This document shows, piece after piece, positions 1-6,984 of a DNA stretch of 11,884 bases (position 1 is the stretch's first letter; the number at the start of each line of letters is the position of its first letter). The stretch comes from Planctomycetota bacterium. GTDB taxonomy: Bacteria > Planctomycetota > UBA1135 > UBA2386. The DNA lies in contig JAEYTU010000421.1 of assembly GCA_023433825.1 (NCBI GenBank), forward strand, positions 1 to 11,884, written 5' to 3'. The notes beneath the pieces were generated by a model. It saw only the letters and a program-made list of their open reading frames with translations, made no database searches and had not been told where the DNA came from. The position numbers and the translations under genes are program-made.

Positions 1-1398
1 TACCGGTCGACGGCGACGATCCTGCATGCCGCGCAGGCCGTCATCGAACGCAACCGCTCGCGACTGCCGAAGGTGCTTCTGCCGACGCTCGACGACGGCG
101 AACCGATCCGCGTCACCGAGGCGCCGAACGAGGACGGCGAGGCGCAGGAAGTGGCCGGACGGGTCGCCCGTCGGATCCGCGACGGCGTGTCACCGTCGGA
201 GATCGCGATCTTCTACCGGACACACTTCGTCAGCCGTGTGTTCGAGAAGGCGCTGCGGACGCGCGCGATCCCGTACCAGGTCGTCGGCGGGCTGACGTTC
301 TTCGAGCGACGCGAGATCAAGGATCTGCTCGCCTACCTGCGCGTCGTCGTCAACCCGCTCGACGACGTCGCGACCGAGCGGATCGTCAACGTTCCGCCGC
401 GGGGCGTCGGGCGAACGACGCTCGCGAAGTTGCGCACGGCCGCCGCCGAGCAGGGAATGTCGCTGGCCGAGGCCGTGACCGACCCGCAGTGCCGCAAGGT
501 CGCCGGCGCGAAGGCGCGGAACGCGTTGGCCGAGCTCGGGAACCTGTTCGAGGAATTGCGTGCGTCGACGAGCGGCGTCGAAGCGCGGCTGCAACTGCTG
601 CTCGAACGGACCGAGTACGTCCGCCACACCTGCGAACTCGGCGATCCCGAGGACGAGGCACGCCGCGAGAACATCGCCGAACTCGTCAGCGACGCGGCGA
701 CGTTCGACCGCGATCACGGTGGAACGCTCGGGGACTACCTGTCGCAGGTCGCGCTGCAGACCAGTGACTCGCGCGGCGCCGTCGACGGCGAACCGCGCGT
801 CTCGCTGATGACCGTGCATGCGGCGAAGGGACTCGAGTTCGACCACGTCCACGTCGTCGCGCTCGAGCAGGGGCTGTTCCCGCACAGCCGCTCCGAGGGG
901 TCCGACGAGGAGTTGGAGGAGGAACGTCGCCTGTTCTACGTCGCGCTGACGCGTGCCCGGCGCACGGTCGAGCTGAGTCATGCGACGTTCCGGATGATCG
1001 GCGGCCGGCAGACGATGCAGGAGCCGTCGCGGTTCTTCGGCGAACTGCCGCCCGGCAGCCACCGGAGTCGTCCCGGCGGCGGCGTGCGTGAGTCGCGCGC
1101 GACGTTCGGCCGGCGGTTCGCGCTCGACGACGACTACGACGGTGGGCACGCCGACGACGTTGCCGATCCGCTCGACGACGCGGCGCTCGATCAGTCCGAG
1201 TTCACGCCGCTGCAGAAGGGCGCCCGCGTCGCGCATCGGCACTTCGGCTCCGGCTCCGTGCTCCGCGTCGCGGGGGTCGGGATCCAGTCCCGCGCGACCG
1301 TGCGTTTCGACGACGGGTCCGAGCGCGAGCTGCTGCTCGAGTACGCCGGCCTGCGCGTGCTCGAGCGAGGCGGCTTCGAACGAGGTCCCGAGGAATGA
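1..1398 (+). CDS. uvrD: UvrD/PcrA-type superfamily 1A DNA helicase, C-terminal part (5' truncated by window)
   Basis: ATP-dependent 3'-5' DNA helicase of the UvrD/PcrA/Rep family, acting in nucleotide-excision and mismatch repair and in removing proteins or RNA polymerase from DNA. The reading frame is open from base 1; 465 residues are present. The first residues, YRSTATIL, are the end of the family's NYRST motif, so the Walker A/B half lies outside the window. Residues 271-280 (TVHAAKGLEF) are the motif V region, and residues 309-320 (RRLFYVALTRAR) are motif VI with its arginine finger. Residues about 405-458 (starting GARVAHRHFG) match the Tudor-like C-terminal domain of PcrA/UvrD that contacts RNA polymerase. 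An Asp/Gly-rich linker separates it from the helicase core. The stop codon overlaps the next start by 4 nt, so the downstream AAA+ gene is probably translationally coupled. Whether it is UvrD, PcrA or another paralogue cannot be settled from this part. The internal ATG at codon 25 is not the true start. Confidence 0.95.
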   Translation, partial: YRSTATILHAAQAVIERNRSRLPKVLLPTLDDGEPIRVTEAPNEDGEAQEVAGRVARRIRDGVSPSEIAIFYRTHFVSRVFEKALRTRAIPYQVVGGLTFFERREIKDLLAYLRVVVNPLDDVATERIVNVPPRGVGRTTLAKLRTAAAEQGMSLAEAVTDPQCRKVAGAKARNALAELGNLFEELRASTSGVEARLQLLLERTEYVRHTCELGDPEDEARRENIAELVSDAATFDRDHGGTLGDYLSQVALQTSDSRGAVDGEPRVSLMTVHAAKGLEFDHVHVVALEQGLFPHSRSEGSDEELEEERRLFYVALTRARRTVELSHATFRMIGGRQTMQEPSRFFGELPPGSHRSRPGGGVRESRATFGRRFALDDDYDGGHADDVADPLDDAALDQSEFTPLQKGARVAHRHFGSGSVLRVAGVGIQSRATVRFDDGSERELLLEYAGLRVLERGGFERGPEE

Positions 1399-2303
1399 CC
1401 GACGAGCTCCTCGCCCAGCTCCGCGCCATCGTCGAACGGGCGAAGGCGATCGGCGACCCGACGCTGCTGGACGCGATGGCCGACGTCGTCGACGCCGCTC
1501 GGACGCCGCCGCCGTCGTCCTCGGCGGCGGGACTGGCCGACGACCCGGACGCGTGGCACGGGATCCTCGGCACGTCGCCGGCGATGGTCTCGCTGCGTCC
1601 GGCGATCACGAAGTACGCGGCCGTCAAGGCGCCGGTGCTGATCACCGGCGAGAGCGGCACCGGCAAGGACCTCGTCGCTCACGCCCTTCACGCGATCGGT
1701 CCGCGATCGCGGCGGCCGTTCGTCTCGGAGAACTGCGCGGCGATCCCGGAGACGCTGCTCGAGTCGGTCCTGTTCGGCCATGCGAAGGGCGCGTTCACCG
1801 GCGCGGTGCGCGACCACGCCGGTCACTTCGTCGCCGCCGACAAGGGCACGCTGTTCCTCGACGAGATCGGCGACACGCCGGCGTCGATGCAGGTCAAGCT
1901 GCTGCGCGCGCTGCAGGAAGGCGAGGTCCGACCGGTCGGTGGGACGAAGGTCCGCAACGTCGACGTCCGCGTCGTCGCCGCGACCAACAAGGATCTGGCC
2001 CGCGAGGTCGCGGCCGGCCGATTTCGCGAGGATCTGTACTACCGGTTGAACGTGCTGCAGATCGCCCTGCCGCCGCTTCGCGACCGCGGTGACGACATCT
2101 TGGCGTTGGCGCGGGCCTTCCTGCGGAAGGCGACCGCCGGCCACCGGTCGCTGACGCTCGGCGCCGACGTCGAGGCCGCGCTGCTGCGGTGCGCGTGGCC
2201 GGGCAACGTCCGCCAACTCCAGAACGAAATGCAACGCGTCGCGGCACTCGCGGACGGCCCGGTGGTGCGGGCGTCGGACCTGTCCCCGGAGTTGCTCGGC
2301 TGA
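1395..2303 (+). CDS. Minimal sigma-54-dependent activator AAA+ protein (NtrC family) lacking receiver and HTH domains
   Basis: Enhancer-binding-protein-type ATPase that would remodel sigma-54 RNA polymerase. The 302 residues hold a helical N-terminal segment of about 50 residues with a Pro/Ser-rich linker, then a complete sigma-54 interaction domain. That domain shows Walker A GESGTGKD, the sigma-54-contacting loop GAFTGA, Walker B GTLFLDEIGD, the REDLYYRLN segment and the WPGNVRQL motif of the C-terminal lid. The protein ends directly after the lid at SPELLG, where relatives carry a Fis-type HTH; no HTH is present. There is also no response-regulator receiver or GAF/PAS module upstream. Rare family members without a DNA-binding domain (for example Helicobacter FlgR) act from solution, which is the likely mode here. 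ATG at 1395 overlaps the helicase stop by 4 nt; GAGG at 1382-1385 is a reasonable ribosome site. The target promoter and input signal are unknown. Confidence 0.93.
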   Translation: MTDELLAQLRAIVERAKAIGDPTLLDAMADVVDAARTPPPSSSAAGLADDPDAWHGILGTSPAMVSLRPAITKYAAVKAPVLITGESGTGKDLVAHALHAIGPRSRRPFVSENCAAIPETLLESVLFGHAKGAFTGAVRDHAGHFVAADKGTLFLDEIGDTPASMQVKLLRALQEGEVRPVGGTKVRNVDVRVVAATNKDLAREVAAGRFREDLYYRLNVLQIALPPLRDRGDDILALARAFLRKATAGHRSLTLGADVEAALLRCAWPGNVRQLQNEMQRVAALADGPVVRASDLSPELLG

Positions 2304-2313
2304 CACCACACCC

Positions 2314-2342
2314 TTGGCCGTCTCCGAACCGACAGGTAGATT
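2314..2342 (+). promoter_or_regulatory. Sigma-70-like promoter upstream of the FHA-CAP gene
   Basis: TTGGCC at 2314-2319 and TAGATT at 2337-2342 are separated by 17 nt. Each hexamer matches 4 of 6 bases of the sigma-70 consensus. The -10 element is followed by CCCGC, a context repeated at the moxR promoter and near the window end. The predicted start site lies around 2349, giving a leader of roughly 115 nt before the ATG at 2466. The position, just after the stop of the sigma-54 activator gene, suits the start of a new transcription unit. The call rests on pattern matching only. Confidence 0.45.
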
Positions 2343-2465
2343 CCCGCCCGCTCCGCGTCGCCTCTGCATCCGTTCGGGTTCCGTTCCTGCCCTGTCCCGA
2401 CCGACGGATGTCCGGCGCTGACCACCAAGCCTGCCCCGGCTTCGAGAATCACCGACCCGGACCGA

Positions 2466-5441
2466 ATGCTGACGTTCCAGATCCTGGATGGGGGGGAACC
2501 CTTCTACGTCCCCCTCGAGGGCAGACCCGTCGTGATCGGCAGCGATCCGACGGCGGACATCCGACTCGGCGAGGCCGACGTCGCGCCACGCCACGCGCGT
2601 GTCGAACCCGTGCGTCAAGGCGACGCGACGGAATGGAAGCTCGTCGATCTGACGGCGGACTCCGGTGACGGTGCCTTTCCGCCGACTCGCGTGAACGGCC
2701 GCGACGTCGCCCAGGTCCGGCTCGCGCTCGGCGACCGGGTCGAGATCGGCTGTGCGGTGCTCGTCCTCGGCCAGCGCGTGACCCGCGCGACGACGGCGCG
2801 CGACGTTCTCGACGACGGCCTCCGTGCCACGCGTTCGACGCGGCGGCGTCCCGAGTCGGGCGGCGCGCCGAAGAAGCTGATCGCGCTGATCGCCGTCGCC
2901 GTCACGCTGACCGCGCTGTTGGTCGTCTTCCTCGGTGGCGACACGCGGCCGGGGATGCTCGATCTCGCGCAGCGCCATCGGAAGTCCGGCGACTTCGTCC
3001 GTGCGACCGAGGTGCTCGACGCGCTGCAGAAGAACTGGGCGTCCGGCTCCGAGTCGCGCGAAGCCGTGCTCGCGACCGAGCGCGCGGCCGTCGAAGCGAC
3101 GCGCCTCGCGACCGAACGCGAGCGACGCCGCGTCGAGGCGGAGGCGGCGACGCGGCCGTTCGCCGAACTGCTCGACGAACTCCGCGCGCACGAGAGCAGC
3201 GCCGACGTCGCCTTCGCCGAAGCGGCGCGGATCGTCCGGTCCGAACTGCCCGAGATCCGCCAGCAGGCGCTCGCGCGATCGGGCGGCACCGGAACTGGAA
3301 CCGGCACGGGCGGCGAATCGCGGTCGCCGGCGGTGGCCGACGGCCAGGCGGCCCGTCCGAACGACGCGCCCGGTGGCTCGTCCGACGCGGCGCCGACGGT
3401 CGGCGCACCTGCCGACGCCGCCACGAAGGACGCCGTCGCGAAGGTCATCGACCAGATCGATGCGATGGAGCGGGCCGGCGAGTTCGGGCAGGCCTACGAA
3501 CTGCTCGTGCAAGGGATGGCGACGTTCCCGCAGGCCGACGCGCTGCGGCTGCGCGATCGCCTCGATGCAATGCGCGTCGTCGCGCGCGCGGAGATCGACC
3601 GGCGGCTCGCCGCCGCGAACGAGCTCGTCGCCGCAGGCCGACTCGCCGATGCCGTCGAGGGCCTGCGCGGTCCGGCGGCGCGGTTCCCGGCGACCGGCGA
3701 ACTCGGTGGGCTCTGGAGCGCACTCGGCCGGCTGCAGTCGGACCTCGACGCGGAACGGACGGCGGAACTGCGGCCGGGCGCGCGCCCGGTCGACGCGATC
3801 GACGCGCAGGCCAAGCAACTGCGGAACGCGACGATCGGCTCGCTGACGGCGCTGCTCGACGACGTTCGCCGGGCGGAACTGGCGTGCGAATGGGAGCGCG
3901 CCGCGGAGCTGTTGCGGCAGGGCGCCGAGTCGGTGCGCGCGAAGGATCCGCTGTTCGCGCGTCTGCTCGACGGGAAGGCCGCCGACCTCGGCTGGATCGC
4001 GACGTTCGAGGACGAGATCGGCGAGCGTGCGAGTCAGAAGCCGGTCGACGTCACGATGCGCGGCGCGAAGACGCAGCTGGTCGGTGTCTCGGAACACCGG
4101 TGGCGTTTCGGCGGCGGCGAAGGCGACACGGCGGTTGCGGTGCTCGACGTTCCGATCGAGGTGCTGAGCCAGGTCGTCGATCGGGCCGGATCCACGCCGA
4201 AGGCGCGGCTCGGGTTCGCCGTTCTCGCCTATCGCAATGGCGCGGCCGACCTCGCCGAGGCGCAGTTGGCGCGGGCGTGGGCGGCAGAGGGCGCGCTCGC
4301 AGACGCGATCCAGGACGTCGTGCGCCGCGGCCGCACCGAGCCGCCGGACCCGAAGGGCTACGCGCTGGTCAAGGGACGGATCGTCGCGCAACGCGAGATC
4401 ACGTCCGAACGCCTCGCCAAGGAGTTCGAGTCGAAGCTCGCGCAGGCGTTGACGGCCAACGACGCGCAGCGCGCGAAGATCGTCGAGGGGATCCTCGAAG
4501 GCGGACCCGAGTCGCTCGACGCGTTGCTGCTCGCGCTCCAGCGCAAGCAGAAGGACATCGTCGCGCGGATCGAGAAGCACGCGTTCCGGAAGACCGTCGA
4601 GAAGTTCGCAGCGGAGCGGCAGAAGCTCGACGCCGCGCGCGAGCACGCGAAGGCGCTGATCTACGACGAGACCGCGTACTTCTACCCGTACCGCCCGCCG
4701 GCCGTGGACGAGGAGAAGGCGAAGGCGTACTGGCCGGTCCAGCGCGACGTCGACGAGCGTGTTGCCGTCGTCCGCGAACTCTGGAAGTCGAAGGAACGGG
4801 CGCGCGTGCCGAAGGCGTTGCTCGACGACGCCGCGAGTCTGCGTTGGATCGGCAGCGTGTTGGCCGAGTTCGGCGCCGCGGACGCGGCGATCGCCGAGCG
4901 CACGAGCTGGGTGCGCTGCCTGCCCGACGACGGCAACCTGACGTTGCAGACGTTCAGCGTCGACGAGGCGGAGAAGGCGAAGTTCGCACTCTGGCAACGG
5001 ATCGAGGCGTTCGACGATGCGAAGGCGTCGCTGATGTCGGACGCCGAACGTCAGCAAGTTCGCGTGACCAACGAGTACCGGCGGATGTTCGGCCACCGGC
5101 CGCTCGCGGTGAATCCGAAGCTGCTCGAGGCTGCGCGCGGACACTCGGAGGAGATGAGCCGGCTCGGCTACTTCGGGCACTTCTCGCCGGTCGCGGGCCG
5201 TCGAACGCCGTTCGACCGAATGCGACTGGCGGGCTACGCGGCCGGCGTCGGCGAGAACTGCGCGATCAACGACTCGGCGGTGTCGGCGCACGATGCATGG
5301 CTGCACTCGTCCGGGCATCACCGCAATCTGCTGTCACCCGGCCACACCGAGTTCGCCGTCGGCAACGCCGGTCGTTACTGGACGCAGAACTTCGGGCGCG
5401 GGACCGAGTACGAGCAGGATCCGGACTTCGGCGGTCGGTGA
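2466..5441 (+). CDS. FHA - transmembrane - helical repeat - CAP/SCP domain membrane protein
   Basis: A 991-residue predicted single-pass membrane protein. Residues about 1-103 form an FHA domain (I24-G25-S26, A40-P41-R42-H43, N77-G78). The usual GR and SxxH residues that hold phosphothreonine are G-S and A-P-R-H here, so classical phosphothreonine binding is doubtful. A basic stretch (TRSTRRR, PKK) precedes a hydrophobic helix at about 138-156, predicting FHA in the cytoplasm and the rest outside. Residues about 160-270 and 320-860 are Ala/Glu/Arg-rich and helical, TPR-like in places, with a Gly-Thr/Pro-rich linker at about 272-320. Residues about 865-980 are a bacterial CAP/SCP (YkwD-like) domain with H905, the GEN motif (E930) and GHHRNLL (H951), the His/Glu set that lines the CAP cavity. 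CAP domains are often secreted, with poorly defined roles in wall or protein binding. Codon usage is uniform throughout, so the fusion looks native. Start ATG 2466 immediately precedes the FHA fold; its Shine-Dalgarno is weak. The molecular function is not known. Confidence 0.9.
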   Translation: MLTFQILDGGEPFYVPLEGRPVVIGSDPTADIRLGEADVAPRHARVEPVRQGDATEWKLVDLTADSGDGAFPPTRVNGRDVAQVRLALGDRVEIGCAVLVLGQRVTRATTARDVLDDGLRATRSTRRRPESGGAPKKLIALIAVAVTLTALLVVFLGGDTRPGMLDLAQRHRKSGDFVRATEVLDALQKNWASGSESREAVLATERAAVEATRLATERERRRVEAEAATRPFAELLDELRAHESSADVAFAEAARIVRSELPEIRQQALARSGGTGTGTGTGGESRSPAVADGQAARPNDAPGGSSDAAPTVGAPADAATKDAVAKVIDQIDAMERAGEFGQAYELLVQGMATFPQADALRLRDRLDAMRVVARAEIDRRLAAANELVAAGRLADAVEGLRGPAARFPATGELGGLWSALGRLQSDLDAERTAELRPGARPVDAIDAQAKQLRNATIGSLTALLDDVRRAELACEWERAAELLRQGAESVRAKDPLFARLLDGKAADLGWIATFEDEIGERASQKPVDVTMRGAKTQLVGVSEHRWRFGGGEGDTAVAVLDVPIEVLSQVVDRAGSTPKARLGFAVLAYRNGAADLAEAQLARAWAAEGALADAIQDVVRRGRTEPPDPKGYALVKGRIVAQREITSERLAKEFESKLAQALTANDAQRAKIVEGILEGGPESLDALLLALQRKQKDIVARIEKHAFRKTVEKFAAERQKLDAAREHAKALIYDETAYFYPYRPPAVDEEKAKAYWPVQRDVDERVAVVRELWKSKERARVPKALLDDAASLRWIGSVLAEFGAADAAIAERTSWVRCLPDDGNLTLQTFSVDEAEKAKFALWQRIEAFDDAKASLMSDAERQQVRVTNEYRRMFGHRPLAVNPKLLEAARGHSEEMSRLGYFGHFSPVAGRRTPFDRMRLAGYAAGVGENCAINDSAVSAHDAWLHSSGHHRNLLSPGHTEFAVGNAGRYWTQNFGRGTEYEQDPDFGGR
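3282..3314 (+). repeat. Gly-Thr dipeptide repeat linker inside the FHA-CAP gene
   Basis: The segment encodes alternating Gly and Thr (GGTGTGTGTGG, residues 273-283) using mixed codons (ggc, gga, acc, act, acg). The peptide pattern is therefore repetitive while the DNA is not a perfect tandem repeat. It starts a low-complexity Gly/Ser/Ala/Pro linker running to about residue 320 that joins two helical regions outside the membrane. Confidence 0.6.
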
Positions 5442-5461
5442 TCGAGCGGCGGCGCTCGATC
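5440..5461 (+). terminator. Perfect 9-bp hairpin overlapping the FHA-CAP stop codon
   Basis: GATCGAGCG at 5440-5448 pairs perfectly with CGCTCGATC at 5453-5461 around a 4-nt GCGG loop. The left arm includes the last two bases of the TGA stop at 5439-5441. No uridine tract follows, only a short GATTT a few bases later, so it is not a textbook intrinsic terminator. It could end or attenuate transcription, protect the 3' end of the message, or affect reading into the second FHA gene 84 nt after the stop. Confidence 0.5.
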
Positions 5462-5482
5462 GACGCGAACGATTTCGAGTCC

Positions 5483-5511
5483 TTGCCGGGTCTGTGACGT
5501 GCGGCCATCCT
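5483..5511 (+). promoter_or_regulatory. Weak promoter-like element upstream of the second FHA gene
   Basis: TTGCCG at 5483-5488 and CATCCT at 5506-5511 are spaced by 17 nt and followed by TCGCC. The layout resembles the two stronger elements at 2314 and 6873, but the -10 hexamer matches the consensus at only 3 of 6 positions. If used, transcription would begin only a few bases before the ATG at 5525, giving an almost leaderless message. That would fit the lack of a properly spaced Shine-Dalgarno there. Read-through from the upstream gene is an equal alternative. Confidence 0.2.
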
Positions 5512-5524
5512 TCGCCGCGACAGG

Positions 5525-6832
5525 ATGGCAAGTCTGGAGATCACGCCCGGCGACGGAGGAACGAGGGTGTACGAGATCCTCGACGACGCCTTCACGATCG
5601 GGAGTGGCGAGCAAGCGGATCTGCGCCTGCGGGAAGACGGACTCGCACCGCTGCACATCGAGATGACGCGACGGCCGAAGGGCTATCGCGCGCGGGCCAA
5701 GGGAACTCGGACGTTCCGACTCGGTGACCAGGAGGTCGCGCAAGCCGAACTCCGCGACGGCGACGTCTTGCGGATCGGCGATCTGGTCCTCGTCTACCAC
5801 GACGAATCGGCGCCGCGGGAGCTGTCGACGGCGGATCGGTTCGCGGCGGCCGCCGTCGATCTGGGAATCGCGAACGAATGGAAGCGTCGCGACGCGGCGC
5901 GCGTTCGCGGCGATGCGATGCGCGATCGCGCGACGAAGCGCGGCCGCACCGGCGCGAAACCGCCGGGCGGCATGCCACGAGCGGTGTGGGCCAGCACGCT
6001 GGTCGCGGTCGCGGCGGTGCTGCTGATCCTCGTCGTCGAGCTGCTGTCGTCGGTCGACGCGACGCGGTCGCCGGCGGATCTCGTCGGGCTCGCCGAGACG
6101 CAGCTCGCGCAAGGCCAGTCGGCACGGGCACTCGACACGTTGGAGATCGCCGGCCGCAACGCGAGCGACCCGGCGCTGAAGGCGCGGATCCTCGACCTGC
6201 GAACGCGGATCGAGACCTCGCTGCGGCGACAGGCCGATCAGGACGCGATCGACCGCGCCCGCGTCGCGTTGCAGGCACTGCTCGACTTCGAGCGCGTCGT
6301 CGTTCGCCGGGAGCCGACGCGGCGGGCGGTGGCTCGCGAGTTCGTCCGCAACGCCGACGCGTTCCTCGCCGCGTACGGCGAGGTTCTCGGTCGCCACGAC
6401 GATCTGCGTGGTGAGCCGGGCCGCGTGAAGGAACTGCGCGATCGCCATGCGCCGGCAGCCGAACTCGATCGTCCCGACGACGCGGACGACGTGCTGTTCG
6501 CCGTCGATCGGATGCTGCGACCGACCGCGCGGCCGTATCGGTCCGCGGTCGCTCGACTCGATGCCTATCTGGCGACCGCCCCCGAGGGGCCGGAGACCAC
6601 GCGCGTTCGTCAGCATCGCGACCGACTCGTCACGGAGGGGCGAACGTGGTTCGACGGGCGAATCGCCGAGATCGATCGACTGCGGAAGCTCGGACAGTTC
6701 GACGAAGCGCGGCGGTTGCTCGACCAGTTGAAGGAGCGCAGCGCGCTCGACGATTGGCGGCCGTCACTCGACGCCGTCGCGAGCCGAGTCGAAGCCGCCG
6801 AATCCGAGTGGCGTCAGAAGGCCGGAAAATAG
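5525..6832 (+). CDS. FHA domain single-pass membrane protein with helical extracytoplasmic region
   Basis: A 435-residue protein laid out like the N-terminal part of its neighbour, probably its paralogue. Residues about 5-97 are an FHA-type fold (I25-G26-S27, A41-P42-L43-H44). Here the GR arginine, the SxxH serine and the Asn of the NG motif (L66-G67 instead) are all replaced, so the phosphothreonine pocket looks lost. Both proteins share the VAQ...L..GD...IG ending of the fold. A basic stretch (about 120-151) precedes a hydrophobic helix at about 154-176, so the FHA should face the cytoplasm. Residues 180-435 are helical and rich in Ala, Arg, Glu and Leu; two segments (about 187-230 and 385-430) look TPR-like. 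There is no CAP or catalytic domain. ATG 5525 sits at the start of the FHA fold; AGG lies directly against it rather than at normal spacing. It lies 152 nt upstream of moxR, behind a separate promoter-like element. Specific function unknown; a scaffold role is inferred. Confidence 0.88.
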   Translation: MASLEITPGDGGTRVYEILDDAFTIGSGEQADLRLREDGLAPLHIEMTRRPKGYRARAKGTRTFRLGDQEVAQAELRDGDVLRIGDLVLVYHDESAPRELSTADRFAAAAVDLGIANEWKRRDAARVRGDAMRDRATKRGRTGAKPPGGMPRAVWASTLVAVAAVLLILVVELLSSVDATRSPADLVGLAETQLAQGQSARALDTLEIAGRNASDPALKARILDLRTRIETSLRRQADQDAIDRARVALQALLDFERVVVRREPTRRAVAREFVRNADAFLAAYGEVLGRHDDLRGEPGRVKELRDRHAPAAELDRPDDADDVLFAVDRMLRPTARPYRSAVARLDAYLATAPEGPETTRVRQHRDRLVTEGRTWFDGRIAEIDRLRKLGQFDEARRLLDQLKERSALDDWRPSLDAVASRVEAAESEWRQKAGK

Positions 6833-6872
6833 ATCGCGGGAAGACGCGGTGACCGTGCTGCGTCCGATGCCG

Positions 6873-6900
6873 TTGGCCGCGTCGGCGCGACTCCTATACT
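6873..6900 (+). promoter_or_regulatory. Sigma-70-like promoter of the moxR-DUF58-vWA operon
   Basis: TTGGCC at 6873-6878 and TATACT at 6895-6900 are spaced by 16 nt. The -10 matches TATAAT at 5 of 6 bases, and the -35 is identical to that upstream of the FHA-CAP gene. The GC-rich CCCGCGCCC that follows would form the discriminator; GC-rich discriminators are associated with stringent (ppGpp-type) control in well-studied bacteria, so that is possible here. The predicted start is near 6907, leaving a leader of about 78 nt to the moxR ATG at 6985. Confidence 0.55.
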
Positions 6901-6984
6901 CCCGCGCCCGAACGAGACCTCCGCGCCGGTCGACTGCCCTCGAGACAGGCCGCGCCACCCACCCTCGCGTCAGGCGACCGAAGA

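Noticed and set aside
1191..5321. Open frame of 1376 codons on the - strand
   Set aside because: It lies antisense to the helicase end, the sigma-54 activator and the FHA-CAP gene, all of which have clear domains. Its Arg-rich product has no recognisable fold and is the usual shadow of GC-rich codon use.
5375..6616. Open frame of 413 codons on the - strand opposite the second FHA gene
   Set aside because: It is Arg-rich, shows no motif, and the + strand encodes a recognisable FHA and transmembrane helix in the same stretch.
6873..6889. Sigma-54 (-24/-12) reading of the moxR promoter region
   Set aside because: TTGGC and a GC at the right spacing are present, but the -12 TT is missing, and TATACT gives a better sigma-70-type fit.
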